Shown: positions 7,749 to 16,200, counted from the stretch's first letter. The stretch: DNA of 24,453 nucleotides from an uncultured Eubacteriales bacterium (GCA_948933715.1 CAQZPH010000009.1:8635-33087), one strand, 5' to 3'. The notes: generated by a model not told the origin, from the sequence alone. Program-made: numbers and translations.

Positions 7749-8694
7749 CTTCTTTACTTAAAGTAAAACCTAAAGATTCTAACTTATGGATAACTTCTTC
7801 TAAAGATTTACGACCTAGGTTTCTAACCTTCATCATGTCTTCTTCAGATCTACCTATAAGGTCTTCAACGGTATTTATACCTGCACGTTTTAAACAGTTA
7901 AATGAACGTACAGATAAATCCAATTCTTCTATTGTCAATTCTAAAATGCGTTCTTTACTCTTATCATCTTTTTCAACCATAATTGCAACTGCTTGAGTTT
8001 TATCAGATAAATCTACGAATAGATTTAGATGTTCTGTTAAAACTTTTGCAGCTAAAGATACTGCCTCTTCTGAACTTATCACGCCATTTGTCCAAACTTC
8101 AAGAGTTAATTTATCATAATCTGTTATTTGACCTACACGTGTATTTTCAACATTATAGTTAACTTTTAAGACTGGTGTATATATGGAATCAACCGGAATA
8201 ACTCCTAGCACATTAACGAGCATATTTTGTTTATTACGGTCAGCAGAAACATAGCCTCTGCCTTTATCTATAGTAATTTCCATATATAATTTAGCTTCAT
8301 CATTTAAAGTAGCAATATGGAGTTCTGGATTTAGAATTTCCACTTCGCTATCACATTTGATATCGCCAGCAGTAATAACGCAAGGACCAACCGCATCTAT
8401 CTCTACAGTTTTTGGACCACTGCAAAGCAAATTTGCGTTTAATCCTTTTAAATTAAGGATCATCTCTGTAACGTCTTCCTTTACTCCAGGAACAGTTGAA
8501 AATTCATGGACAACTCCATCAATCTTAACACTAGTTACAGCGACGCCGGGCAATGAAGAAAGAAGTACTCTTCTTAGGCTGTTACCCAATGTGTTGCCAA
8601 ATCCTCTTTCAAGTGGTTCAACAACAAATTTACCGTAGTTCCCGTTTTCAGACAACTCTGCTATTTCTATTCTCGGTTTTTCTATTTCAATCAT
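7741..8694 (-). CDS. rpoA: DNA-directed RNA polymerase subunit alpha
   Basis: Scaffold subunit that dimerises to start core polymerase assembly and whose C-terminal domain contacts UP elements and activators. The 317 residues have the N-terminal assembly domain (MIEIEKPRIEI..., GNTLGNSLRRVLLSSLPG) and, after a linker, the C-terminal domain (LDLSVRSFNCLKRAGINTVEDL and VRNLGRKSLEEV). I use ATG 8694 rather than the upstream ATG 8721, because AAGGAGGG lies just before it and the protein then starts like other RpoA proteins. It lies 67 bases after rpsD and 57 before rplQ, the standard alpha-operon order. Confidence 0.98.
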   Translation of the reverse strand: MIEIEKPRIEIAELSENGNYGKFVVEPLERGFGNTLGNSLRRVLLSSLPGVAVTSVKIDGVVHEFSTVPGVKEDVTEMILNLKGLNANLLCSGPKTVEIDAVGPCVITAGDIKCDSEVEILNPELHIATLNDEAKLYMEITIDKGRGYVSADRNKQNMLVNVLGVIPVDSIYTPVLKVNYNVENTRVGQITDYDKLTLEVWTNGVISSEEAVSLAAKVLTEHLNLFVDLSDKTQAVAIMVEKDDKSKERILELTIEELDLSVRSFNCLKRAGINTVEDLIGRSEEDMMKVRNLGRKSLEEVIHKLESLGFTLSKEEE

Positions 8695-8761
8695 CTGTGA
8701 CCCTCCTTGATATATAGGCAAACAAATTGAGTGCCTTATTCTTTATATTAATTATTTTTTA

Positions 8762-9388
8762 TTACTTAGAGTACAACTCAACAATGAGAGTCTCTTCAAC
8801 TGCAAGGTCAATATCCTCACGAGCTGGAAGAGCAACAATCTTACCTGTTAAAGTTTCACGGTTTACTTCCAACCACTTTGGAGCTGGACGAGAAGCATTT
8901 GATTCTAAAATGCTTTTAAACTTTTCACTACTGCGGCTCTTCTCATTAATAGTGATTATATCACCTGGTTTTACTAGGTATGACGGTATGTTCACTTTCT
9001 TTCCGTTAACCGAAAAATGATTATGTACTACCAATTGCCTAGCTTCTGGACGGGAACTAGCAAAACCTAATCTATATATTACATTATCAAGACGAGTCTC
9101 GATTATAGACAAAAGTTGTTCACCAGTTTTACCTTCTCTTTTTTCTGCTAATTCATAATAATGCCTAAATTGACTTTCTAAAATTCCATAGTAACGTCTT
9201 GTAGCTTGCTTTGCACGAAGCTGAAGTCCGTATTCTGAAACTTTCTTACGTCCTTGACCATGTTGGCCAGGCGCATAAGTCCTGCGTCCAACTGAACATT
9301 TATCTGTATAGCATCTTTCGCCTTTTAAATAAAGCTTTTGACCTTCCCGGCGACAAAGCCTGCAAACAGCACCTGTATATCTTGCCAT
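8762..9388 (-). CDS. rpsD: 30S ribosomal protein S4
   Basis: Primary 16S rRNA-binding protein that starts 30S assembly; in several bacteria it also represses alpha-operon translation. The 208 residues begin MARYTGAVCRLCRREGQ. C-terminal S4 domain near LDNVIYRLGFASSRPEARQLV. Cysteines in CRLC and CYTDKC form the zinc-binding (C+) version. I choose ATG 9388 because AGGAGGTG lies upstream and it matches S4 N-termini; the longer open frame from 9451 overlaps rpsK. The gene starts 32 bases after the rpsK stop. Confidence 0.97.
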   Translation of the reverse strand: MARYTGAVCRLCRREGQKLYLKGERCYTDKCSVGRRTYAPGQHGQGRKKVSEYGLQLRAKQATRRYYGILESQFRHYYELAEKREGKTGEQLLSIIETRLDNVIYRLGFASSRPEARQLVVHNHFSVNGKKVNIPSYLVKPGDIITINEKSRSSEKFKSILESNASRPAPKWLEVNRETLTGKIVALPAREDIDLAVEETLIVELYSK

Positions 9389-9420
9389 AGTATCGGCTAC
9401 ACCTCCTATAAATATAAAAA

Positions 9421-9828
9421 TTACACGCGTCTTCTCTTTGGAGGACGACATCCATTATGTGGGATCGGAGTAACATCTTTAATCATGCTAACTTCAAGAC
9501 CTGCTCCTTGCAATGCCCTAATAGCTGCTTCTCGTCCTGCACCCGGTCCTTTTACATATACTTCTACAGTTTTCATTCCATGTTCCATAGCAACTTTAGC
9601 TGCTGTTTCTGCTGCTGTTTGCGCTGCAAATGGAGTGGATTTTCTTGAACCTCTAAATCCTAACTCACCTGAACTTGCCCATGAAACTGCGTTTCCTTGC
9701 ACGTCTGTGATGGTTACGATTGTGTTATTGAAGGTGGACTGTATATGTGCAGCTCCACGTTCTATATTTTTTCTTTCCCGTCTTCTGCGAACTGAAGTTC
9801 CCTTCTTTGTTCCTTTCTGTGCTGCCAT
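9421..9828 (-). CDS. rpsK: 30S ribosomal protein S11
   Basis: Platform protein of the small subunit near the E site. The 135 residues contain AHIQSTFNNTIVTITD, FRGSRKSTPFAAQTAAE, VKGPGAGREAAIRAL and the conserved end DVTPIPHNGCRPPKRRRV. Length is normal for the family. ATG 9828 follows a GGGGGG ribosome binding site. It is 15 bases after rpsM and 32 before rpsD, the usual rpsM-rpsK-rpsD order. Confidence 0.97.
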   Translation of the reverse strand: MAAQKGTKKGTSVRRRRERKNIERGAAHIQSTFNNTIVTITDVQGNAVSWASSGELGFRGSRKSTPFAAQTAAETAAKVAMEHGMKTVEVYVKGPGAGREAAIRALQGAGLEVSMIKDVTPIPHNGCRPPKRRRV

Positions 9829-9843
9829 TAATAAAATCCCCCC

Positions 9844-10212
9844 TTACTTCTTCTTGTTAGCCATCGTTTTTCTAGGACCTTTTCTTGTTCTTGCATTAGT
9901 CTTAGAACGTTGACCTCTAACAGGTAATCCTTTGCGATGACGTAGACCCCTATATGAGCCTATTTCTATTAATCTTTTGATATCAAAAGCTATATCACGA
10001 CGCAAATCGCCTTCTACACGGCAATGTTTGTCAATATATTCTCTTAATTTAGAAACGTCTTCTTCATTAAGGTCTCTTACTCTTGTATCAGGATTAACTC
10101 CTGTTGCTTTTATAATGTCGCTTGCTGTTTTTCTTCCTATACCATAAATGTATGAAAGACCTACTTCGATGCGCTTGTCTCTAGGCAAATCAACACCTGC
10201 TATACGCGCCAT
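9844..10212 (-). CDS. rpsM: 30S ribosomal protein S13
   Basis: Head protein of the 30S subunit that contacts the 50S subunit and the P-site tRNA. The 122 residues begin MARIAGVDLPRDKRIEVGLSYIYG, with YRGLRHRKGLPVRGQRSKTN and a basic tail that normally reaches the tRNA. Length is normal. ATG 10212 follows GGAGGTG. It lies 30 bases after rpmJ. Confidence 0.97.
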   Translation of the reverse strand: MARIAGVDLPRDKRIEVGLSYIYGIGRKTASDIIKATGVNPDTRVRDLNEEDVSKLREYIDKHCRVEGDLRRDIAFDIKRLIEIGSYRGLRHRKGLPVRGQRSKTNARTRKGPRKTMANKKK

Positions 10213-10242
10213 AGTTGCACCTCCACTTTATCAAATTGCGCC

Positions 10243-10356
10243 TTAACCTTGACGCTGTTTGTGCTTAGGGTTCTCACAAATAACCATGATTCTCCCTTTA
10301 CGTTTTATTACTTTACATTTTTCACAAATTTTTTTGACAGAAGGTCTGACTTTCAT
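10243..10356 (-). CDS. rpmJ: 50S ribosomal protein L36 (zinc form)
   Basis: Small 23S rRNA-binding protein. Translation gives 37 residues, MKVRPSVKKICEKCKVIKRK through CENPKHKQRQG. C11, C14, C27 and H32 form the zinc site, so this is the C+ form. ATG 10356 follows AAGGAGGG. It sits between infA and rpsM, the usual position, and is too short for most ORF finders. Confidence 0.96.
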   Translation of the reverse strand: MKVRPSVKKICEKCKVIKRKGRIMVICENPKHKQRQG

Positions 10357-10387
10357 TTGTATGCCCTCCTTTTAAAACCTTTTAAAA

Positions 10388-10606
10388 CTATTTTGCTCTC
10401 CATGTAATGCGACCTCTTGTTAAGTCATATGGAGACATCTCTAAAGTAACTTTATCTCCAGGTAAAATCCTTATAAAGTTTGTTCGAAGTTTACCTGATA
10501 TATGAGCTAATATAACTTTTCCATTTGGTAGCTCTACCTTAAATTGCGCATTAGGTAAAGCTTCCTTTACTGTACCTTCAATTTCAATTACATCCTGCTT
10601 CGACAA
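10388..10606 (-). CDS. infA: translation initiation factor IF-1
   Basis: Binds the 30S A site during initiation with IF-2 and IF-3. The 72 residues form one S1/OB-fold: SKQDVIEIEGTVKEALPNAQ, FKVELPNGKVILAHISGKLR, NFIRILPGDKVTLEMSPYDL, TRGRITWRAK. Length is exactly that of the family. The start codon is TTG (10606-10604) with a GGGGG run 8-9 bases upstream; no nearby in-frame ATG gives a better N-terminus. It lies between the KOW gene and rpmJ. Confidence 0.97.
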   Translation of the reverse strand: MSKQDVIEIEGTVKEALPNAQFKVELPNGKVILAHISGKLRTNFIRILPGDKVTLEMSPYDLTRGRITWRAK

Positions 10607-10635
10607 AATAACAACCCCCTCTTGTGGAATATACT

Positions 10636-10878
10636 CTAAGATTTATTAAATTTACTCAGAGCTTTTCTTATCTCACGGTTGGTGCCCATTGATCCATTTT
10701 CTATAACCGTACTACTAATTGATAAATGTTTTTCTTTTTTTCTTTTTGGTTTTTCAAGTTTTCTGCTTTTACCGTCACAGATAATTACATATTCTCCATC
10801 AAACCCTAATACTATAAAGAACCTACCTTTATCTCGGCCAGCTTTTGCTTTGACCACAGAACCTTTTACTATCTCCAT
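10636..10878 (-). CDS. KOW-domain RNA-binding protein (L14e/L6e/L27e-like)
   Basis: An 80-residue basic protein with an N-terminal KOW motif (VKGSVVKAKAGRDKGRFFIV) and a positively charged linker (KSRKLEKPKRKKEKH). KOW domains bind RNA or ribosomal proteins. Small proteins of this kind, related to archaeal/eukaryotic L14e/L6e/L27e, lie between map and infA in many Clostridia; their role is not established to my knowledge. GAGGAAAAT precedes ATG 10878, only 9 bases after the map stop, so it should be made with the translation apparatus. Confidence 0.85.
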   Translation of the reverse strand: MEIVKGSVVKAKAGRDKGRFFIVLGFDGEYVIICDGKSRKLEKPKRKKEKHLSISSTVIENGSMGTNREIRKALSKFNKS

Positions 10879-10887
10879 ATTTTCCTC

Positions 10888-11640
10888 CTAATCACAAAGA
10901 GTCAATATCAACGGACCATCCGAAGTGATAGCTATTGTGTGCTCAAAGTGCGCTGAAAGTTTCCCATCCGCGGTGACTGTAGTCCATTCATCGTCTAAAA
11001 TTTCAACTTTATGAGTACCGGCGTTTACCATGGGTTCAATGGCAATAGTCATTCCGGGTAACAGGCGCACACCTCTGCCAGGTGTGCCATAGTTTGGTAC
11101 ACTAGGATCTTCATGCAAAGACGCACCTACTCCGTGACCGACAAAATCTCGTACCACCGAGTAACTGCGTGCCTCGGCATACCTCTGCACAGCATTTGCT
11201 ATATCACCTATGCGGTTACCTTGCTTTGCCATCTTTATTCCTTCATAAAGACTTTCTTTAGTGGTATCAATCAATGCCTGTGCCTGTGCACTGATTTCTC
11301 CGCAAGCAAATGTAGCTGCATTATCTCCGTGAAACCCTTCAAAAAATGCGCCTACATCTATACTTACAATGTCTCCATTTTTGATGATACACTCTTTACT
11401 AGGTATGCCGTGGATGACCACGTTGTTTACAGAAATACAAGCACTTGCCGGGAACCCACCATAATTTAAAAATGATGGTTTTGCACCTTCACTCTCAATA
11501 TATTTTCTAACAATTAAATCTATTTCAAATGTTGATACCCCCGGTGTAACTGCTTCTCCTGCAAGTTTTAGCGCTTTTGAGGCTATCCGACCGGCATCTT
11601 TCATCTTCTTTATTTCTCGGTCAGTTTTTATAATAACCAT
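10888..11640 (-). CDS. map: methionine aminopeptidase, type I
   Basis: Removes the N-terminal methionine from new proteins, in the cytoplasm and on ribosomes. The 250 residues have the metal ligands of the pita-bread fold: D95 (SIDVGAF), D106 (HGDNAA), H169 (VGHGVG), E202 (IEPMV) and E233 (HFEHTI); H77 lies in VIHGIP. There is no N-terminal zinc-finger extension, as expected for type Ia. ATG 11640 uses GGAGG located in the last codons of adk, giving tight coupling. Confidence 0.97.
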   Translation of the reverse strand: MVIIKTDREIKKMKDAGRIASKALKLAGEAVTPGVSTFEIDLIVRKYIESEGAKPSFLNYGGFPASACISVNNVVIHGIPSKECIIKNGDIVSIDVGAFFEGFHGDNAATFACGEISAQAQALIDTTKESLYEGIKMAKQGNRIGDIANAVQRYAEARSYSVVRDFVGHGVGASLHEDPSVPNYGTPGRGVRLLPGMTIAIEPMVNAGTHKVEILDDEWTTVTADGKLSAHFEHTIAITSDGPLILTLCD

Positions 11641-11643
11641 TAT

Positions 11644-12279
11644 TTATGCCTCCAAAGCTGAAAGAACCATTTCTAAGGTTTCGTTTATTGTTTTGTTGTC
11701 CCCTTTTATTACCACGAGTTTACCTTGATTGCTATAATATCTTTCTAGCGGTTTGGTTTGCTCATGATAGATCTTGAGTCTGTTTTTTACAGTTTCAGGA
11801 TGGTCATCCTCACGCTGAACAAGGGTGCCATGGCATCTATCACAAATGCCATCTTTTTGTGGTTTTTTGTTAACTAAATGATAACTTGAACCACACTTTT
11901 CACAGACACGGCGTCCCGACGTTCTTTCGATAATAATAGAATCACTTATATCTATTTCTATAACTTTATCTATTGTTACACCCATCTTGTCAAGAGCCTC
12001 GGCTTGAGTAATAGTCCTTGGGAAACCGTCCAGAATAAAACCGTTTTTGCAATCATCATGACTAATTCGTTCTTTAATTATATCAATAACAATTTCATCT
12101 GGAACTAGGCCGCCGCCAGCCATATAACTTTTAGCTTTATGACCTAACTCAGAGCCGCTTTTCAGCGCTTCTCTAATAATATTCCCTGTGGATATCGTAG
12201 GAATTGATTTGTGCTCAGATATTGCTTCTGCTTGTGTGCCTTTTCCGGCTCCTGGAGCACCAAAAAGTATAATATTCAT
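11644..12279 (-). CDS. adk: adenylate kinase (zinc-binding LID)
   Basis: Interconverts ATP + AMP and 2 ADP. From ATG 12279 the 211 residues begin MNIILFGAPGAGKGTQ with the P-loop at 7-15. The LID domain has C126, C129, C146 and C149, the zinc-binding form common in Gram-positives. DGFPRT (84-89) is the AMP-site region. I reject the longer frame from 12324 because AAGGAG lies 10 bases before 12279 and family members start at MNIILFG. A long hairpin lies between secY and this gene. Confidence 0.97.
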   Translation of the reverse strand: MNIILFGAPGAGKGTQAEAISEHKSIPTISTGNIIREALKSGSELGHKAKSYMAGGGLVPDEIVIDIIKERISHDDCKNGFILDGFPRTITQAEALDKMGVTIDKVIEIDISDSIIIERTSGRRVCEKCGSSYHLVNKKPQKDGICDRCHGTLVQREDDHPETVKNRLKIYHEQTKPLERYYSNQGKLVVIKGDNKTINETLEMVLSALEA

Positions 12280-12314
12280 AAGTTTAATACTCCTTTTGGT
12301 GAACTTTTCTTTTG

Positions 12315-12351
12315 GAGTTGACACCTAAATAATTTATTTAGATGCCAACTC
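12315..12351 (-). other. long intercistronic RNA hairpin between secY and adk
   Basis: On the minus strand, 9 bases after the secY stop, two 18-base arms (12351-12334 and 12332-12315) pair along their full length with two G-U pairs; the innermost pairs must open to form a loop. On the plus strand the same sites would be A-C mismatches, so the fold suits the secY-adk mRNA. No U-run follows, so it is probably not a complete terminator. Confidence 0.65.
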
Positions 12352-12360
12352 ATAATAACC

Positions 12361-13695
12361 TTAATCTAAGAAGCCCTTATAGTGACGCATCATCATTTGT
12401 GATTCCATTTGTTTTACAGTTTCAAGCGCAACACCTACTAAAATGATAATTGATGTACCACCTAAGAATGTGGTGTTGTGCATACCTGTAAGATCACTGA
12501 AGATAAAAGGTAAAATTGCTATGAATCCTAAAAATAGGGCTCCTATTAATGTTATTTTTGATAGAACTTTTTGTATAAACTCAGCTGTTGGCTTTCCTGG
12601 CCTGAGGCCTGGTATTGTAGCGTTACTTTGACGCAAATTGTTAGCCATTTCAATTGGGTTATACTGAATTGTAAGATAAAAGTATGCAAATGCAATAATC
12701 AAAAGGAAATAGATTGTTGGGTATATCCAACCTGCTGGGGAAAGTGCTGTGTTCATTGCATTTAGCCAACTAGGTGAATTAGCACCCAAAATTACTCTTA
12801 TAGTAGCTGGAAGTGAAAGAATGGAGCTTGCAAAAATTATTGGCATAACGCCTGAACCACTAACTTTTATCGGTATATGTGTGTTTTGGCCACCATACAT
12901 CTTTCTACCTACTACTCGTTTTGCATATTGTATTGGTATTCTACGTTCTGCGTCGTTCATAAAAACTATCGACCACATAACTACTAAGAATACTACCACA
13001 AATAGCGGCACATAAATGTAGTATTTTGAAGCTTGTTCTGGCATGTTTATTGCCATTTGAAGATACTCCCATAAAGTTGCAACCAATGCTGGCATCCTAG
13101 AAACTATTCCGGCAAACAATAAGATAGATATACCATTTCCAACACCTTTTTGGTTGATTTGTTCTCCTAACCACATGATAAGAGCTGTTCCTGCAGTAAA
13201 TGTCATTATTATTACTAGTGCAGTAAAAATACTTTCCCAACCACTGTTATACATGATAATCATTTCTCCACTCGGAGCTCTGTTGTTTTTTAGCCAGAAA
13301 TAGAACATTGTTCCTTGTAGTAACCCTAATATTACAGTTAGATATCTTGTTATTGCACTCATTTTTTTGCGGCCTTCTTCGCCTTCTTTGGTTAACCGCT
13401 CAAGAGCTGGAATTACAACTGTCATTAATTGCATAATAATCGATGAATTGATATAAGGTGTGATCGACATTGCAAACATCGTAGCTCTTGAGAAAGCATC
13501 ACCTGATATCGTATTAAAATATGTAAATAATGATCCATCTTCCAAATTACCCATTAAACTTTGAAGTGCCCCAATATTCATAAATGGAACAGGTATCACT
13601 GAACCAATTCTAAATATAATAACAATAAAAAGAGTAAATAGCATTTTTTTTCTTAATTCTAGAGTCTTCCAAGCATTCAGCATTGTTTTTAACAA
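12361..13695 (-). CDS. secY: protein translocase subunit SecY
   Basis: Channel subunit of the SecYEG translocon in the cytoplasmic membrane. The 444 residues show ten expected hydrophobic segments, beginning LNAWKTLELRKKMLFTLFIV, with SecY hallmarks FRIGSVIPVPF, TPYINSSIIMQL and GLRPGKPTAEF. The start is TTG 13695, preceded by GAGGTGATC formed by the last rplO codons; ATG 13683 is an alternative four codons in. It is in the usual place after rplO and before adk. Confidence 0.97.
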   Translation of the reverse strand: MLKTMLNAWKTLELRKKMLFTLFIVIIFRIGSVIPVPFMNIGALQSLMGNLEDGSLFTYFNTISGDAFSRATMFAMSITPYINSSIIMQLMTVVIPALERLTKEGEEGRKKMSAITRYLTVILGLLQGTMFYFWLKNNRAPSGEMIIMYNSGWESIFTALVIIMTFTAGTALIMWLGEQINQKGVGNGISILLFAGIVSRMPALVATLWEYLQMAINMPEQASKYYIYVPLFVVVFLVVMWSIVFMNDAERRIPIQYAKRVVGRKMYGGQNTHIPIKVSGSGVMPIIFASSILSLPATIRVILGANSPSWLNAMNTALSPAGWIYPTIYFLLIIAFAYFYLTIQYNPIEMANNLRQSNATIPGLRPGKPTAEFIQKVLSKITLIGALFLGFIAILPFIFSDLTGMHNTTFLGGTSIIILVGVALETVKQMESQMMMRHYKGFLD

Positions 13696-13696
13696 C

Positions 13697-14137
13697 TTAG
13701 ATCACCTCAACCTTTCCGCCAGCCTCCTCAATTTTTTGCTTTGCAGCATCAGAGAAAGCACTAGCTTTAACGATTAATTTTTTTGTCAAATTTCCGTTTG
13801 AAAGAATCTTGATTCCATCATATTCTTTTTTGATAATCCCTGCATTTTTTAATGCTGTTGTGTCAACTTCTGAACCATCTTCAAAAACATTTAAAGCGGC
13901 AACGTTAATTGCTATGATCTTCTTTGCAAAAATGTTGTTAAATCCTCTTTTTGGAATACGCCTTTGAAGTGGCATTTGGCCGCCTTCAAAACCTGGACGA
14001 ATGCTTCCTCCTGATCTTGCCTTTTGACCTTTATGACCCTTACCTGCTGTTTTGCCTTGACCTGAACCGTGACCTCTACCTATACGCTTTGTGTCCTTTT
14101 TAGAACCCTTTGCCGGTGAAAGTTCATGTAAATTCAT
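13697..14137 (-). CDS. rplO: 50S ribosomal protein L15
   Basis: Late-assembling 23S rRNA-binding protein. The 146 residues begin MNLHELSPAKGSKKDTKRIG, followed by the Gly/Lys-rich stretch (RGHGSGQGKTAGKGHKGQKA) and the conserved FEGGQMPLQRRIPKRGF. Length is normal. ATG 14137 follows GAGGGGGTG. It lies 15 bases after rpmD, and its last codons carry the ribosome binding site of secY. Confidence 0.97.
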   Translation of the reverse strand: MNLHELSPAKGSKKDTKRIGRGHGSGQGKTAGKGHKGQKARSGGSIRPGFEGGQMPLQRRIPKRGFNNIFAKKIIAINVAALNVFEDGSEVDTTALKNAGIIKKEYDGIKILSNGNLTKKLIVKASAFSDAAKQKIEEAGGKVEVI

Positions 14138-14152
14138 TTTTACACCCCCTCT

Positions 14153-14332
14153 TTATGCTTCTACTACCTCGATGAGATGGTTTATTTTTGCCACCTTACC
14201 TTTGGTCTGGTCGTTGTTAGGTTGCACTGTTTCGTCACCTATTTTATTAAGACCAAGCGAGTGGGCAGTTGCAATCTGGTCTTTTTTGTTGCCAATAAGA
14301 CTTCTTACTAGCTTTAATTTAATTTGTTCCAT
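14153..14332 (-). CDS. rpmD: 50S ribosomal protein L30
   Basis: Small 23S rRNA-binding protein. Translation from ATG 14332 gives 59 residues: MEQIKLKLVRSLIGNKKDQI, then ATAHSLGLNKIGDETVQPNN, then the end at IEVVEA. The LGLNKIGDETV core is the family signature and the length is normal. AAGGGGGT is upstream. It lies between rpsE and rplO, its usual place. Confidence 0.96.
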   Translation of the reverse strand: MEQIKLKLVRSLIGNKKDQIATAHSLGLNKIGDETVQPNNDQTKGKVAKINHLIEVVEA

Positions 14333-14348
14333 CTTGCTACCCCCTTAA

Positions 14349-14846
14349 TTATAAGATTTCCTTAACGGATTTACCACGTAATTTTGCAACTTCTTCAGCT
14401 GTTCTAAGGCTCTCTAGGCCCTGCATGGTTGCATGAACAACATTACATGGGTTGTTAGAGCGAAGTGCTTTTGTTCTTATATCACGGATACCTGCTGCTT
14501 CTACAACAGCACGGACTGGGCCACCTGCGATAACTCCTGTACCTGGTGCTGCCGGTTTCATTAAAACTCGGCATGCTCCGAATTCTCCAATGATTTCATG
14601 AGGAATTGTTGTACCTCTAAGCGAAACTTTAACTAAGTTCTTTTTAGCATCTTCAATTCCTTTGCGGATGGCATCCGGAACTTCCCCGGCTTTACCAATT
14701 CCAAAACCAACTGTACCCTTACCGTCTCCAACTACAACGAGTGCCGCAAACTTAAAAATACGACCGCCTTTAACAGTTTTTGATACACGGTTTATAGCAA
14801 CTACGTGCTCTTTTAGATCCATAGTACTACCGTCTATTCTAGCCAA
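14349..14846 (-). CDS. rpsE: 30S ribosomal protein S5
   Basis: Small-subunit protein at the mRNA entry side, involved in fidelity. The 165 residues contain the double-stranded RNA-binding-like N-terminal half (VVAINRVSKTVKGGRIFKFA, VVGDGKGTVGFGIGKAGEVP) and the C-terminal half (PAAPGTGVIAGGPVRAVVEA, SNNPCNVVHATMQGL). Length is normal. The start codon is TTG (14846-14844) with AAGGAGG 7 bases upstream. It lies 15 bases after rplR. Confidence 0.97.
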   Translation of the reverse strand: MARIDGSTMDLKEHVVAINRVSKTVKGGRIFKFAALVVVGDGKGTVGFGIGKAGEVPDAIRKGIEDAKKNLVKVSLRGTTIPHEIIGEFGACRVLMKPAAPGTGVIAGGPVRAVVEAAGIRDIRTKALRSNNPCNVVHATMQGLESLRTAEEVAKLRGKSVKEIL

Positions 14847-14861
14847 AAGTATTCCTCCTTC

Positions 14862-15221
14862 TTAGAACTTAAGTCCACCCTCACGGGCGCCTTCAGCCAA
14901 TTCTTTGACGCGTCCATGGAATATATATCCTCCGCGATCAAAAACGACCTCTTTGATTTTCTTTTTTGCCGCACGCTCTGCTATGAGCTTACCTACTTTT
15001 TTTGCTGCTTCTTTGTTCCCGCCATAACCATTTAACTCTTTGTCCAGAGTTGATGCTGCTGCTAAGGTTACACCTGCAACGTCGTCTATCACCTGGGCGT
15101 AGATGTTATTTGTGGAGCGGAAAACATTTAGGCGTGGGCGCTGCGCTGTACCACTGATCTTACCGCGCACTCTTTTGTGGCGGTTAAGCCTGGCTTTATT
15201 TGTATCAGCCTTATTCACCAT
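14862..15221 (-). CDS. rplR: 50S ribosomal protein L18
   Basis: 5S rRNA-binding protein of the central protuberance, acting with L5. The 119 residues contain RHKRVRGKISGTAQRPRLNV, FRSTNNIYAQVIDD and the conserved end FDRGGYIFHGRVKELAEGAR plus EGGLKF. Length is normal. ATG 15221 follows AAAGGAG. It is 19 bases after rplF. Confidence 0.97.
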   Translation of the reverse strand: MVNKADTNKARLNRHKRVRGKISGTAQRPRLNVFRSTNNIYAQVIDDVAGVTLAAASTLDKELNGYGGNKEAAKKVGKLIAERAAKKKIKEVVFDRGGYIFHGRVKELAEGAREGGLKF

Positions 15222-15240
15222 AGTTTATTCACTCCTTTAA

Positions 15241-15789
15241 TTACTTCTTACCGCCCTTACCGGCTTTACCTTCCTTGCGGCGGATATGTTCATTAGCATA
15301 TTTAATACCTTTGCCTTTATATGGCTCTGGTGGACGTTTCTCACGGACTTGGGCTGCAAATTGCCCAACCTTTTGTTTATCGGCACCGTGGATAACAATC
15401 TTATTTTGAGGGAGCACTTCAATAGTTATATCATCTGTATCAGACATTTTAACTTGATGTGAAAATCCAAGGTTCATAACAAGCATTTTTCCTTGCTTTT
15501 GCACACGGTAGCCTACACCATTTACCTCTAATTCTTTTTTAAAGCCGTTAGTTACGCCTTCTACCATATTAGCGATAAGTGAACGTGTTAGCCCATGAAG
15601 CGCTCTGTTTTCCTTAATGTCATCAGGACGACTTACTGTAAGTACTCCGTCTTCAATTACTATAGACATATTAGGATGAATATCTTTAGTTAAAGTTCCT
15701 TTTGGGCCTTTAACTTCTATTACACCGTTTTCAACTTTTACATCTACACCGGCGGGAATATTTATAGGTTTTCTTCCAATTCGAGACAT
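15241..15789 (-). CDS. rplF: 50S ribosomal protein L6
   Basis: Large-subunit protein near the factor-binding site. The 182 residues begin MSRIGRKPINIPAGVDVKVE and contain two repeated L6 domains, with LELNGVGYR-like ELEVNGVGYRVQKQGK and the conserved EKRPPEPYKGKGIKYANEHI segment near the end. Length is normal. ATG 15789 follows AAGGAGGG. It is 12 bases after rpsH. Confidence 0.97.
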   Translation of the reverse strand: MSRIGRKPINIPAGVDVKVENGVIEVKGPKGTLTKDIHPNMSIVIEDGVLTVSRPDDIKENRALHGLTRSLIANMVEGVTNGFKKELEVNGVGYRVQKQGKMLVMNLGFSHQVKMSDTDDITIEVLPQNKIVIHGADKQKVGQFAAQVREKRPPEPYKGKGIKYANEHIRRKEGKAGKGGKK

Positions 15790-15801
15790 GCTCTACCCTC
15801 C

Positions 15802-16200
15802 TTACCAAATGAATGCGAGAACCTCGCCACCTACATTTTCTTTGCGAGCTTGACGGTCAGTCATAACCCCTTTAGATGTAGAAATAATAGCGATACCAAG
15901 GCCTTTCATAACCTTTGGCATATCCTCAACATTACTATATATGCGTAAGCCCGGTTTAGATACTCTTTTAAGACCTGTAATTACTGACTTTTTGTTGTCG
16001 TCATACTTAAGAGTAACTTCTATAATGCCCTGCTTACCATCTTCAACTACTGTATAGTTCTTTATGTATCCTTCATCAAGCAAAATTTGAACAATTGCTT
16101 TTTTCATATTTGATGCAGGAATTTGTACAGTTTCATGCCTACTAGTGCTCGCATTGCGAATTCTAGTTAACAAATCTGCAATTGTATCAGTTATCTGCAT
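15802..16200 (-). CDS. rpsH: 30S ribosomal protein S8
   Basis: Primary binding protein of the 16S central domain; in E. coli S8 also represses the spc operon. The 132 residues begin MQITDTIADLLTRIRNAST and end with ISTSKGVMTDRQARKENVGG and EVLAFIW, both characteristic. Length is normal. ATG 16200 follows AAGGAGG. Whether S8 regulates this operon cannot be told; no obvious copy of the E. coli target was recognised near rplE. Confidence 0.97.
   Translation of the reverse strand: MQITDTIADLLTRIRNASTSRHETVQIPASNMKKAIVQILLDEGYIKNYTVVEDGKQGIIEVTLKYDDNKKSVITGLKRVSKPGLRIYSNVEDMPKVMKGLGIAIISTSKGVMTDRQARKENVGGEVLAFIW

Noticed and set aside
9338..9913. 191-codon plus-strand frame opposite rpsK and rpsD
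   Set aside because: Cys/Ser/Pro-rich translation of the antisense of S11 and S4; no initiation signals.
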